52,135 bases of DNA from an uncultured Bacteroidota bacterium (GTDB lineage Bacteria; Bacteroidota; Bacteroidia; Chitinophagales; Chitinophagaceae). The notes under the pieces are model-generated. The model did not search any database. It had not been told where the DNA came from and saw only the letters and a list, made by a program, of their open reading frames with translations. Location: contig CAIJXU010000040.1 of NCBI GenBank assembly GCA_903824725.1, forward strand, positions 1 to 52,135, read 5' to 3'. Below, in pieces: positions 44,249 through 52,135 of this stretch. Numbering within the stretch: position 1 is the stretch's first letter; every line of letters starts with the position of its first letter. The position numbers and the translations under genes are program-made.

Positions 44249-47200
44249 TTAATATTTTATAAATTTATTTATGAGCGAAATGCCTTGTTTATCATCTTTC
44301 ACCCATAATTTATAAAAATAAGTGCCTGCTTGCAATGTGGCAATTTCATCAAAATTAGCAACGACCACTCTATTGCTCAATAGGCCTGTTTCAAAATTTT
44401 TACTCAACTGCTTGACCCCTAAATTATTATAAATTTCAATAGTGTAAGCAAGTGATTTGTTTAAATTAATTGTTTGACTGATTTCAAAACTAATGCGGGT
44501 ATTAGCATGAAAAGGATTGGGGAAATTAGATAAATTTCTAATGTGCAAATGATCACTATTGGGGACAATGATATTTAACGTGTCTTTATTAGAATTCCCA
44601 ATAAGATCCCATGCTTTAATGATGAATTGATGCGGCCCTTCGCTTAAGCTAGGTAATGCATATATTACCTTACCACTTTGATAAGTATTAATGTCGGCGG
44701 TAAAATAGTTATTCAAAATAATAGGACTTTGACTTGCCCCATCTATCACCAAACTAATATCGTGCCCCAATGAATTACCAGAAGTTTGAATACCTGAACT
44801 ATCCCTCAGAAATAAGTATAAATTAGAATTACTATTGATCCAAGTATTGGGTTTGTAATTATTGAGTGTGTCATTAATATAAACATGATCAAATTGTGGA
44901 CCTGTGGTATCCAATGAAATATTTTCAGAATATTCAGTTACATATAAACTATCATATACTCCTAGCGCATCCATATCGGCATTTGTATTAGAAGCATAAA
45001 ATTGCATCCTTAATGCGCCTTGCTTAAGCGCTACTTCCTTGGGTAAAATAAAATCAATCGCGAATATCCCATTTCGCACAACTGCCTTGCCTTTGAATAA
45101 AATATTATCTTGAATAGGTATACTCACTGGCATACTAGTTGAAATATTAGCCAAGGTTTTTTGTAATTTAGGAATATCATATAAAGTAAATTCAAGTAGC
45201 CCCTCAAATTGATTCATCAAATTTCCGTTTAATTTCACAGCCCCCGCCACTTGATACTTTCCACCTGCTTTTAAAGTATCCTTTCCTTTAAATACCTTTT
45301 GATTTATCTTTTCTAAATTGACCTCGTAAGATGGCTTTGCTAATTGCAAGGCGGGATCACCCATTAAATTAAATTTAAACGCATTGTAGTGGTCTCCTCC
45401 TTTTTTCCAAGAGGCCATTTTTGCATTTTGCAAAGCCGAACCTATACTTTTATAAGCACCATTACTATCTGGTACTAATAATTGCTGTATATACTCCTTA
45501 TTTATTTCTTTATTGTTATAGGCGAAAACCAATCTACTTGCTGCCACTAAGCCCACAATACCTTTCCCCTCTTTTAAAAAAGCGTCAAAGCCAATAGGCG
45601 ATAATTGCGGTTGATCATAGGGGGCAAAATCACAACTGGCTGTAATCATCAATGGTAGTTTTTGAGCATTATCCCATTGTTGTATTTCATTTTGTGAGAT
45701 GACCGCTTCTTCAGCTAACCGTGTATAATTTCCATGCCCTGTATAATTTAAAATTAGTGTCCCATTGTTAACCATTTGCTTAATCATATTATTAGCTAAT
45801 GGATAAGTATTACCAGCGGATGAATTAGCTGCAGGGAAAAAATCTAAGTACACTTTTTTTTGATTCCAAATGGGTTGTTTTAACTTTAAAGCATTTACTA
45901 TTTCTTCCGCTTGCTGTAAGTGTAAATTATAGTCTCCATCATCAGCGATCCAAGTTAATTGATTTCGCCAAGCACCTACATTGCTCCCAATTTGATAAGT
46001 AATCAGCTTACGAATTGCCGCGTCCGCTTCATTGCTATTTTTGGCAGGAATTCTTCCTACTGACAAAGCCAATTCTTGAATACCATTAGGTGTATTAATA
46101 TCATCGCCCTGCTTAATAATGGCATAAAAATCATCGGTCGTGTAGCTTGTCAATATAGAATTTGAAGTTACACTTTCATAGGATGGAACCTGCGTTTTAA
46201 GATCAATTTTTTTATAATCGAAGTTTCCCATACCCAATAGCAGCAAGTATTTTGGAGCTACTGTATTATTTTGCTTCGCTTTATCAAATAAATATTTAAC
46301 GTAATTACGAATACCAATTGGACTGGGTTGCCCACCCGAAAATTCATTAAAAACTTTAGAGATAGTGGTAGTGAATGTTTTTAATCCATGACGAAGTGAA
46401 TGAAATTTAGCTAAACTATCTGCCGCCTTTACATAATTGGAAGCGGTAATGATTAGATAATCTACAGTAGGGGTATTTAATAAAGAAGGATAATCAATAT
46501 TCATTAACTCAATAAAACTTGGTGTCTCATAGCCCAATTTAGTAACACCAAAAAAAGACCGCAATGTATCTGCCTTTTGTATGATATTTCCGACCCCATT
46601 TTGAATAGCACAATTAAGTTCAACAGGATTTTCGGGTTGCGTCACATCCCACACTTTAGTAGTGGCATCCGCATCTTTTATTTGATATTGAACTACTTTT
46701 CCAATTCCGAAATCATTTGTATTAGTGAACCCAAATGATTTGTTTGAATAAAAACCTAATTTTCGTTTGCCTTGCAATTCAATATAATTTATCCACCCCG
46801 TGCTATTTGAATTCGCGCTCAAATAATTAATAGTTAAATTTAAGGAAGCTAGATTTGTGTTAAACATTGCCGCATTCAATGGATACCTAAAAGTATCTAA
46901 AGCTATATTGGCAGCATCGTCATATACAAAACCTGAAATAGGTGCAACAATAGTGTTTCTTATTTTTTGGTCATTGAATAAAAAATCAAAATTGGCTGGC
47001 GAAACAGTACTCGCAGCAGCATAATTGAGTTTGCAAATTAAATCACTTGAAACAACCATCCCTTCCATATTCAATGTCGTGGATATTTTTGATTGCTTCC
47101 CCGAACCTATTCCCATTGGCGGACCGTACCATAATTGACCTGAATTTAAAATATTAATAGAATCCTTTTCGATTAGCCAATGATCATTAAAACTATCTAC

Positions 47201-47683
47201 ATTTTCAGTTGCGGTTAGATTAGAATTTAACTTTTGTATACGCTTCCCTTCTTTGCCTAATGTAATAAAATAATATATCGAATCCCCATGTAAATTTTTA
47301 TTATGTTCGAATTTTTGTAATTCGATATTCCAATGCCATTGCACATTACCTTGGCTATAGAATAAAAAATTATCCTGTTGATCAAACTGTCCATCATTGC
47401 CGTCCTGAACATCAATTGAATTTTCAAATAACCCAACGGCCATTTTATCACTGTTTTTTTCAACCAAATTGGCCGTGTTGTAATTATATAATTGTACCTG
47501 ATGACTAGCGAATGGAACGTTGAAACCCCAGGCCTTTAGTTGACTGCCTGTAATTTGATATACACCCTGTTTTGACACGGCAATCTTGACCCATTTCCCT
47601 TGCGAAATAGGCACTGTTTGTGCACTTAAATTAGATAAATAAAATTGCGAACAGTAAAAAATTAATATAACACCCCATTTCAT
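44249..47683 (-). CDS. porU: Type IX secretion sortase PorU (C25 family)
   Basis: Surface cysteine protease that removes the C-terminal sorting domain of type IX cargo and attaches the cargo to a lipid or polysaccharide anchor. A signal peptide (about residues 1-22, ending LSAQ) precedes an N-terminal beta domain. The gingipain-like C25 domain has catalytic His650 in NYTGHGNYTRL and Cys684 in ITASCDFAPYD. The C-terminal 90 residues resemble a type IX sorting domain (SNFPNPFHANTRISFEI, then LQAGTYFYKL). 1144 aa, typical. It is transcribed with porV and diverges from the gldJ-like gene across 114 bp. A TAATTTTA box (47688-47695) lies 4 nt before the ATG. Confidence 0.95.
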   Translation of the reverse strand: MKWGVILIFYCSQFYLSNLSAQTVPISQGKWVKIAVSKQGVYQITGSQLKAWGFNVPFASHQVQLYNYNTANLVEKNSDKMAVGLFENSIDVQDGNDGQFDQQDNFLFYSQGNVQWHWNIELQKFEHNKNLHGDSIYYFITLGKEGKRIQKLNSNLTATENVDSFNDHWLIEKDSINILNSGQLWYGPPMGIGSGKQSKISTTLNMEGMVVSSDLICKLNYAAASTVSPANFDFLFNDQKIRNTIVAPISGFVYDDAANIALDTFRYPLNAAMFNTNLASLNLTINYLSANSNSTGWINYIELQGKRKLGFYSNKSFGFTNTNDFGIGKVVQYQIKDADATTKVWDVTQPENPVELNCAIQNGVGNIIQKADTLRSFFGVTKLGYETPSFIELMNIDYPSLLNTPTVDYLIITASNYVKAADSLAKFHSLRHGLKTFTTTISKVFNEFSGGQPSPIGIRNYVKYLFDKAKQNNTVAPKYLLLLGMGNFDYKKIDLKTQVPSYESVTSNSILTSYTTDDFYAIIKQGDDINTPNGIQELALSVGRIPAKNSNEADAAIRKLITYQIGSNVGAWRNQLTWIADDGDYNLHLQQAEEIVNALKLKQPIWNQKKVYLDFFPAANSSAGNTYPLANNMIKQMVNNGTLILNYTGHGNYTRLAEEAVISQNEIQQWDNAQKLPLMITASCDFAPYDQPQLSPIGFDAFLKEGKGIVGLVAASRLVFAYNNKEINKEYIQQLLVPDSNGAYKSIGSALQNAKMASWKKGGDHYNAFKFNLMGDPALQLAKPSYEVNLEKINQKVFKGKDTLKAGGKYQVAGAVKLNGNLMNQFEGLLEFTLYDIPKLQKTLANISTSMPVSIPIQDNILFKGKAVVRNGIFAIDFILPKEVALKQGALRMQFYASNTNADMDALGVYDSLYVTEYSENISLDTTGPQFDHVYINDTLNNYKPNTWINSNSNLYLFLRDSSGIQTSGNSLGHDISLVIDGASQSPIILNNYFTADINTYQSGKVIYALPSLSEGPHQFIIKAWDLIGNSNKDTLNIIVPNSDHLHIRNLSNFPNPFHANTRISFEISQTINLNKSLAYTIEIYNNLGVKQLSKNFETGLLSNRVVVANFDEIATLQAGTYFYKLWVKDDKQGISLINKFIKY

Positions 47684-47797
47684 GACCTAAAATTAAGCTT
47701 TTACTAACATAAGATTCTATATACATATGAATAAAATGAGCAAAAACTAGCTATATTCGCATTGTATTTTTATCACTTATTTGATAACCCATTTACT

Positions 47798-49312
47798 ATG
47801 AATTTTTTAAATAGTATTTTATTGTTTTTCGCGATGTTATTAATTAGCCCGGCCCTATTTGAGTCGGCCGAGCATTCCAATTTTAAGACAGTTTACACTG
47901 GGCTGTCTTTGGAGAATAAAAATGACCCCTATGAAGGCATGACCCGTATTCAAGGAGGCACTTTTGCTATGGGAATCAATCAAGAAGATGTTATTGGAGA
48001 TTGGAACAACCGTCTAAGAAGGGTAACCGTAAGTTCGTTTTATATTGATCAAAAGGAAGTGAGTAACAAAAATTATAAGGATTATCTCCATTGGTTAGAG
48101 AAAGTGTACATTCCGACCAACCAAGATTCCATTGTGTATCAAGCAAGACCAGATACCCTTGTATGGCGTAGCGAATTGTCATACAATGAACCCATGGTTG
48201 AAGCCTATTTTAGGCACCCCTCCTTTAACGATTATCCTGTTGTTGGTATTTCTTGGAATCAAGCAAATGAATATTGCAGATGGAGAACCGACAGAGCGAA
48301 TGAAAAGTTATTGACAAAATTGGGATACATCGATGCAAAAAATCAATCCAATAAAGCAGTAGGCGCAAATAATTTCAATAAGGAAGCCTATTTAACAGAT
48401 GAATACAACGCCACACCCACTGCTAAAATCGCCAATAAAAAAGCAAAAAAGGGAGAGGATGCTCCTAGATTAAAAATAAATTTTGAAGATGGGGTCATGA
48501 CCGCTGATTATCGCTTGCCTACTGAAGCCGAATGGGAATATGCCGCCAAAACAACTTTAGTAAGCGAGGGCTCCGTATTGGAAGCCTTTAAAAATGGAAA
48601 TAATGCCAAGCATAAAAACGCATTACTTACTTCTTCTGATCTTCCATTTCCTTGGAGTGCCGACGGTAATAATAATTTAAGGGATACAAAAAAAGGAAAG
48701 TCACAAGGCCTTTATCTAGCTAATTTCAAAAATAGCAATGGTGATTTGATGGGAATGACAGGCTACCTGAATGATGGAAGTGGATTGCCTGGTAAAGTAA
48801 ATAGCTATTTACAAAATTCAAGTTTGAAATTATATAATATGGCGGGCAATGTGAACGAATGGGTCGCTGATGTATATCGACCTATGAATACAATGGATAT
48901 GGATGATTTTAATCCCTTTCGTGGAAATGTATTTCAATCCAATGACCCAAAATTAGAAAAAGGTAACCGCCGTGATGCTAAAGGCCGTCTAATAAAAGTA
49001 CCAGAATCCGATTCTACACTAAAATTGCACAATTTTGATAGTGCTAATTCAATTGATGCTTTAGATGGAGACGACAACAATAACTCAAGTTATCAATCTG
49101 GCGTTAATACTTTAATTTCTAATAAGTCTAGAGTATATAAAGGTGGAAGCTGGAAGGATCGTCCTTATTGGTTAAATCCTGGCACTAGAAGATATTTGGA
49201 TCAAGATAAATCAAATAATAATATTGGATTTAGATGCGCCATGTCTGCATTTTACGAAACGCCTGCAAAAACCGGTTTATTTAATTTCAATTTTGGACGA
49301 AAAAATAACTAA
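47798..49312 (+). CDS. gldJ: GldJ-like gliding/type IX secretion protein (SUMF1 fold)
   Basis: Related to GldJ/GldK, FGE-sulfatase-fold proteins needed for gliding motility and type IX secretion. The fold is seen in MTRIQGGTFAMG, RRVTVSSFYIDQKEVSN, YPVVGISWNQANEYCRWR, YRLPTEAEWEYAA, NMAGNVNEWVADVYRP, VYKGGSWKDRPYW and NNIGFRCAMS. About 504 aa from the ATG at 47798, where a signal peptide begins; an ATG at 47762 adds 12 residues. GldJ is a lipoprotein in Flavobacterium, but this signal region contains no Cys. Position beside porU-porV supports GldJ over GldK. Confidence 0.82.
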   Translation: MNFLNSILLFFAMLLISPALFESAEHSNFKTVYTGLSLENKNDPYEGMTRIQGGTFAMGINQEDVIGDWNNRLRRVTVSSFYIDQKEVSNKNYKDYLHWLEKVYIPTNQDSIVYQARPDTLVWRSELSYNEPMVEAYFRHPSFNDYPVVGISWNQANEYCRWRTDRANEKLLTKLGYIDAKNQSNKAVGANNFNKEAYLTDEYNATPTAKIANKKAKKGEDAPRLKINFEDGVMTADYRLPTEAEWEYAAKTTLVSEGSVLEAFKNGNNAKHKNALLTSSDLPFPWSADGNNNLRDTKKGKSQGLYLANFKNSNGDLMGMTGYLNDGSGLPGKVNSYLQNSSLKLYNMAGNVNEWVADVYRPMNTMDMDDFNPFRGNVFQSNDPKLEKGNRRDAKGRLIKVPESDSTLKLHNFDSANSIDALDGDDNNNSSYQSGVNTLISNKSRVYKGGSWKDRPYWLNPGTRRYLDQDKSNNNIGFRCAMSAFYETPAKTGLFNFNFGRKNN

Positions 49313-49315
49313 ACC

Positions 49316-49795
49316 ATGAATATTCGCATTGGTTCTGGTATTGATTTTCATCAGCTAGTAGTAGGTCGTGATTTATGGATTGGGGGAATAAAAATACCGC
49401 ATACCAAAGGCGCACTTGGTCACAGCGATGCTGATGTTTTACTACATGCTATTTGCGATGCTTTATTAGGCGCTTTAAGTTTGGGTGATATTGGAACTCA
49501 CTTCCCAGATAACGATACTGCATATAAAAATATAGATAGTAAAATTTTACTAAAGAAAACTTTTGATTTAATTACTGCACAAGGATATTATATTATTAAT
49601 ATTGATTCTACTTTATGTTTAGAGGAGCCTAAAATAAAACCACATGTACCTGCTATGCAACAATGCATTGCTTCCATTTTAGGAATAGGAGAAAATGATA
49701 TTTCAATCAAAGCAACGACGACCGAAAAAATGGGATTTGCTGGTAGAGAGGAAGGACTAGTGGCAATGGCTACTTGTTTGTTAGCTAAACATTAG
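49316..49795 (+). CDS. ispF: 2-C-methyl-D-erythritol 2,4-cyclodiphosphate synthase IspF
   Basis: Fifth enzyme of the MEP isoprenoid pathway, making the cyclic diphosphate. Metal ligands Asp10, His12 and His44 lie in RIGSGIDFHQL and HSDADVLLHAICDALLG; IGTHFPDNDTAYK and IKATTTEKMGFAGREEGL complete the signature. 159 aa. It starts 3 nt after the gldJ-like stop, so it is co-transcribed. Undecaprenyl phosphate and the menaquinone side chain both draw on this pathway. Confidence 0.98.
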   Translation: MNIRIGSGIDFHQLVVGRDLWIGGIKIPHTKGALGHSDADVLLHAICDALLGALSLGDIGTHFPDNDTAYKNIDSKILLKKTFDLITAQGYYIINIDSTLCLEEPKIKPHVPAMQQCIASILGIGENDISIKATTTEKMGFAGREEGLVAMATCLLAKH

Positions 49796-49800
49796 GTTTG
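49793..49800 (+). promoter_or_regulatory. Possible internal promoter box of murF
   Basis: TAGGTTTG matches TAnnTTTG exactly, overlaps the ispF stop codon and ends 19 nt before the murF ATG. The upstream element is unclear (TTG at 49774-49776, 16-nt spacer). Confidence 0.35.
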
Positions 49801-49819
49801 TATTTTTAATATATTCAGT

Positions 49820-51118
49820 ATGCAACTTTCTTCCATTGAGCAGTTATACGATATTTACTTAAGGCACCCACAGGTACAAACCGATACGCGTAAATTAAAA
49901 TTGGGTGATTTATACTTTGCACTTAAAGGCCCCAATTTCAATGGAAATGAATTTGCACTATCTGCTTTAGAAGCTGGTGCAAGTTTTGCCATTGTGGATG
50001 AACCTATTCCTCATAGTGATGCCTTTCATGAAAGAATCATACAAGTAAAGGATGTACTTAGCACTTTGCAGACTTTAGCCAAACACCACCGTCTACAATT
50101 TGAAATTCCTTTTATCGGTATTACAGGAAGTAATGGGAAAACTACTACTAAGGAATTAATCGCAGCTGTTTTATCTAGTCATTTTATTACTTACACCACA
50201 AAAGGAAACTTAAACAACCATATTGGGGTTCCACTTACTATTTTAAGTATTCATCCTGATGCACAAATGGCAGTCATTGAAATGGGTGCCAACCATCTTC
50301 AGGAAATTGCAAGTTATTGTGAATATGCTATGCCTAATTACGGATTAATTACCAACTGCGGAAAAGCGCACTTAGAAGGTTTTGGTTCGGAAGAAGGGGT
50401 AAAAAAAGGAAAAGGTGAATTGTTTGAATATATAAAAATGCACCATGGCGCAGCCTTTGTGATGCAGGACTATGATTACTTAAACGCAATGAGTGCAGGT
50501 ATAGAAACACTGATTTACTATGGTATGAATAAGGGTACTATTCAAGGAAAAGGTAATAACGTAAATGGATTACTAAATGTCACCTTCTCCAAAGGGACTT
50601 TATTGCAACAAATACAAACTCAATTAGTAGGAGATTATAATTTACCCAATGTATTAGCAGCAGTTTCTATTGGTGAACATTTTAAAGTCCCTACCGAAAA
50701 AATAAAAAATGCAATCGAAAATTATACGCCTTCTAATAGCCGATCTCAATTAGTTAAATGGAATAATAATGATGTTATATTAGATGCCTACAACGCAAAT
50801 CCTAGTAGTATGAAAGTAGCTATTGACAATTTTGCTCAATTAAAAATCGAAAACAAAATTATTTGTTTAGGGGGGATGAAGGAACTAGGAGAAGCTACAA
50901 AGCAGGAGCATGAAGATTTAGTAACCTATTTGCAAAAATTTGATTGGAAGCAAGTGGTATTAGTGGGCAATGAATTCAAAAATAATAGCCACCCCTATTT
51001 ATATTTTGAAGAAATAAAAGAGGCGAAAAAATGGTTATCTGAGCAACATTTCACAAAGCATACTTTATTAATAAAGGGGTCAAGGGGAATACAAATGGAG
51101 CAACTTATTGCGGATTGA
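49820..51118 (+). CDS. murF: UDP-MurNAc-tripeptide:D-Ala-D-Ala ligase MurF
   Basis: Adds D-alanyl-D-alanine to complete the UDP-MurNAc-pentapeptide used by MraY. ATP loop GITGSNGKTTTKELI, GNLNNHIGVPLTIL, VIEMGANHLQEIA, TNCGKAHLEGFGS and ILDAYNANPSSMK are MurF marks. 432 aa. It lies outside the dcw cluster, 24 nt after ispF in the unit headed by the gldJ-like gene. All four Mur ligases are thus in the window. Confidence 0.97.
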   Translation: MQLSSIEQLYDIYLRHPQVQTDTRKLKLGDLYFALKGPNFNGNEFALSALEAGASFAIVDEPIPHSDAFHERIIQVKDVLSTLQTLAKHHRLQFEIPFIGITGSNGKTTTKELIAAVLSSHFITYTTKGNLNNHIGVPLTILSIHPDAQMAVIEMGANHLQEIASYCEYAMPNYGLITNCGKAHLEGFGSEEGVKKGKGELFEYIKMHHGAAFVMQDYDYLNAMSAGIETLIYYGMNKGTIQGKGNNVNGLLNVTFSKGTLLQQIQTQLVGDYNLPNVLAAVSIGEHFKVPTEKIKNAIENYTPSNSRSQLVKWNNNDVILDAYNANPSSMKVAIDNFAQLKIENKIICLGGMKELGEATKQEHEDLVTYLQKFDWKQVVLVGNEFKNNSHPYLYFEEIKEAKKWLSEQHFTKHTLLIKGSRGIQMEQLIAD

Positions 51119-51153
51119 GGGCAATACACCTTAAAGATTGAAAAATAATACAA

Positions 51154-51161
51154 TATCTTTG
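51154..51161 (+). promoter_or_regulatory. Predicted -7 box of the DUF983 gene, leaderless arrangement
   Basis: TATCTTTG is an exact TAnnTTTG match ending 4 nt before the ATG at 51166. A TTG at 51138-51140 is closer (13 nt) than the usual spacing. Confidence 0.45.
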
Positions 51162-51165
51162 CGCC

Positions 51166-51609
51166 ATGAAAAATTCCTATTTATGGAGCACGCTCACTAA
51201 CAAATGCCCAAGATGCAGGCAAGGTGACTTATTTGTTTCAAAGAATCCATATTTACTTTCTGATATTACAAAGATGAACGAGAAATGTCCAGTTTGCGGA
51301 CAACCTACCGAAATTGAAGTTGGATTTTATTATGGAACAGGTTACGTGAGTTACGCTTTAACCGTCGCTTATTTTGTAGCCACTTTTGTTGCATGGAAAG
51401 TATTAATTGGAATGACTTTCGATCTTGATGACAACCGCATTTTCTACTGGATGGGCAGTGCTATTGTCTTAATTATTTTTATACAACCTATCTTAATGCG
51501 ACTATCAAGATCTATATGGTTGGGCTGGTTTGTTTCCTTTAATAAAGATTGGAAGAACAAGCCTTTAGCTTATAATGAGCGAATGGATAATAAACATAAA
51601 GTGATATAA
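51166..51609 (+). CDS. DUF983 membrane protein with zinc-binding cysteines
   Basis: Function unknown. The N-terminal part has two Cys pairs, NKCPRCRQGDL and EKCPVCGQP, spaced as in a zinc ribbon. Two hydrophobic helices follow (about residues 60-82, ALTVAYFVATFVAWKVLIG, and 92-113, YWMGSAIVLIIFIQPILM). The protein is 147 aa and has no signal peptide, so the zinc end is probably cytoplasmic. The family is common in Bacteroidota and Alphaproteobacteria. It starts 47 nt after murF with its own promoter box. Confidence 0.86.
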   Translation: MKNSYLWSTLTNKCPRCRQGDLFVSKNPYLLSDITKMNEKCPVCGQPTEIEVGFYYGTGYVSYALTVAYFVATFVAWKVLIGMTFDLDDNRIFYWMGSAIVLIIFIQPILMRLSRSIWLGWFVSFNKDWKNKPLAYNERMDNKHKVI

Positions 51610-51628
51610 AATAGCACTTTATGTTTAT
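51590..51628. terminator. Perfect 14-bp inverted repeat at the DUF983 stop codon
   Basis: ATAAACATAAAGTG (51590-51603) and CACTTTATGTTTAT (51615-51628) pair perfectly with an 11-nt loop that contains the DUF983 stop codon. It lies between convergent genes and so may end both transcripts, but the stem is AT-rich and lacks a direct T-run. Confidence 0.5.
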
Positions 51629-51641
51629 CGCTCCAAGATTT

Positions 51642-52010
51642 TTACTTTTTCAAGTTGTAAGTTGCCTCAATCTTTGAACTACCTGTGCCTTGAGTATAAT
51701 ATAAAGTAGTTGCACTAGTTGTCAAAGTGCTAATAGAAAATGTTTCGCCATCAATAGTAACATTTGAACCATTGATACTGTAGGGTTGTATCACGATATC
51801 TCCATCCAAACTGGTTTCTAGATTGCCATTGGATTTAAAATCAAAATAATCATTAGCTAATCCATTATAAGTATCGTTAAATGTAGACGTTTTGTAAATC
51901 AAGTTAACAATTTTCCACTTTCCAACTAATGTAAGTTTTGCAGCATCTTTGCTACAAGAATTCATGGTTACTGTAGTCAAAAGCATTGCGAATAATAATA
52001 ATTTTTTCAT
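51642..52010 (-). CDS. Small lipocalin-like lipoprotein
   Basis: Predicted lipoprotein of 122 aa. The signal peptide MKKLLLFAMLLTTVTMNSC ends in a lipobox with Cys19, followed by SKDA. The mature part starts KLTLVGKWKIVNLIY, which resembles the first strand of lipocalin-like proteins (GxW), and continues as alternating short strands rich in Thr, Ser and Asn. The function is unknown; similar proteins are frequent and fast-evolving in Bacteroidota. It converges with the DUF983 gene. The ATG is 11 nt after the stop of a possible upstream gene fragment. Confidence 0.78.
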   Translation of the reverse strand: MKKLLLFAMLLTTVTMNSCSKDAAKLTLVGKWKIVNLIYKTSTFNDTYNGLANDYFDFKSNGNLETSLDGDIVIQPYSINGSNVTIDGETFSISTLTTSATTLYYTQGTGSSKIEATYNLKK

Positions 52011-52021
52011 TTTGTTTTTCC

Positions 52022-52135
52022 CTACTCTTTTGGTTTTTCAGTTACACCCCGTTTGTATGGTTGCTGGTCTCCATTGGGCAATTTTGTCCTAAAAATTACC
52101 GCTGCATTGGGGGAAAACGTTAAGTAAATATATAG
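52022..52135 (-). CDS. Possible C-terminal fragment of a gene running off the right edge
   Basis: A minus-strand frame open from the window edge to a TAG at 52022-52024 encodes 37 residues, including SPNAAVIFRTKLPNGDQQPY. Composition and codon use look protein-like, and the lipoprotein gene begins shortly after the stop, as in an operon. The piece is too short to identify and could be open by chance. Confidence 0.35.
   Translation of the reverse strand, partial: LYIYLTFSPNAAVIFRTKLPNGDQQPYKRGVTEKPKE

Overview
This 52 kb window looks like chromosomal core sequence from a low-GC member of the Bacteroidota, most likely order Chitinophagales (Chitinophagaceae-like). The phylum call rests on type IX secretion genes (porU, porV, a gldJ-like gene), repeated TAnnTTTG promoter boxes in place of the classical -10 box, weak Shine-Dalgarno sites, a separate atpDC pair, a MraY with an enlarged extracytoplasmic insert and a FadN-type beta-oxidation protein. 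The family call is an inference. I see no prophage, insertion sequence, CRISPR array, rRNA or tRNA, and no gene-free stretch longer than 300 bases.

Layout. 1-16.5 kb holds short, mostly housekeeping units on both strands: fabD; folE with two pterin-synthase paralogues; mqnB-mqnD of the futalosine menaquinone route; a photolyase; a NIF3 protein with a zinc-ribbon coiled-coil protein; recN; fabI with a SemiSWEET transporter; a DUF2795 protein; lolD; an adenosyltransferase; a MacB-type ATPase with gatC; a FadN-type bifunctional protein; and a TIGR01777 epimerase. 16.6-33.2 kb is one uninterrupted minus-strand dcw cluster in the order mraZ-rsmH-ftsL-ftsI-murE-mraY-murD-ftsW-murG-murC-ftsQ-ftsA-ftsZ. 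Its genes are tightly packed or overlapping, and it is closed by a strong terminator after ftsZ. 33.5-34.7 kb carries a QueA-family gene, divergent from mraZ. 34.8-47.7 kb is all minus strand: porU, porV, dut, a DUF4292 lipoprotein, an EnvC-like protein, glpK, glpF, atpD, atpC and a sensor kinase. 47.8-51.6 kb is plus strand: gldJ-like, ispF, murF and a DUF983 protein. The right edge has a small lipoprotein and possibly the tail of another gene.

Function. The window supplies the cytoplasmic muropeptide ligases MurC, D, E and F, the lipid steps MraY and MurG, the septal synthase pair FtsW/FtsI, and the FtsZ-FtsA-FtsQ-FtsL divisome core. murF is not in the dcw cluster but sits beside the secretion/gliding genes. 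MurE has the DNPR motif expected for meso-diaminopimelate.

Most interesting signals. (1) Four GTG-centred boxes with an exact 10-bp period lie directly upstream of mraZ and look like a MraZ operator. (2) FtsZ has a linker of about 315 residues whose core is about 42% acidic and nearly free of Lys/Arg. (3) TAnnTTTG-like boxes fall at two distances from start codons, 3-5 nt or 14-19 nt; the short class implies leaderless transcripts. (4) Two pterin synthases share the eukaryote-like C-x5-HGHNY signature. (5) The GldJ-like protein lacks a lipobox cysteine. No previously undescribed multi-gene system is evident.
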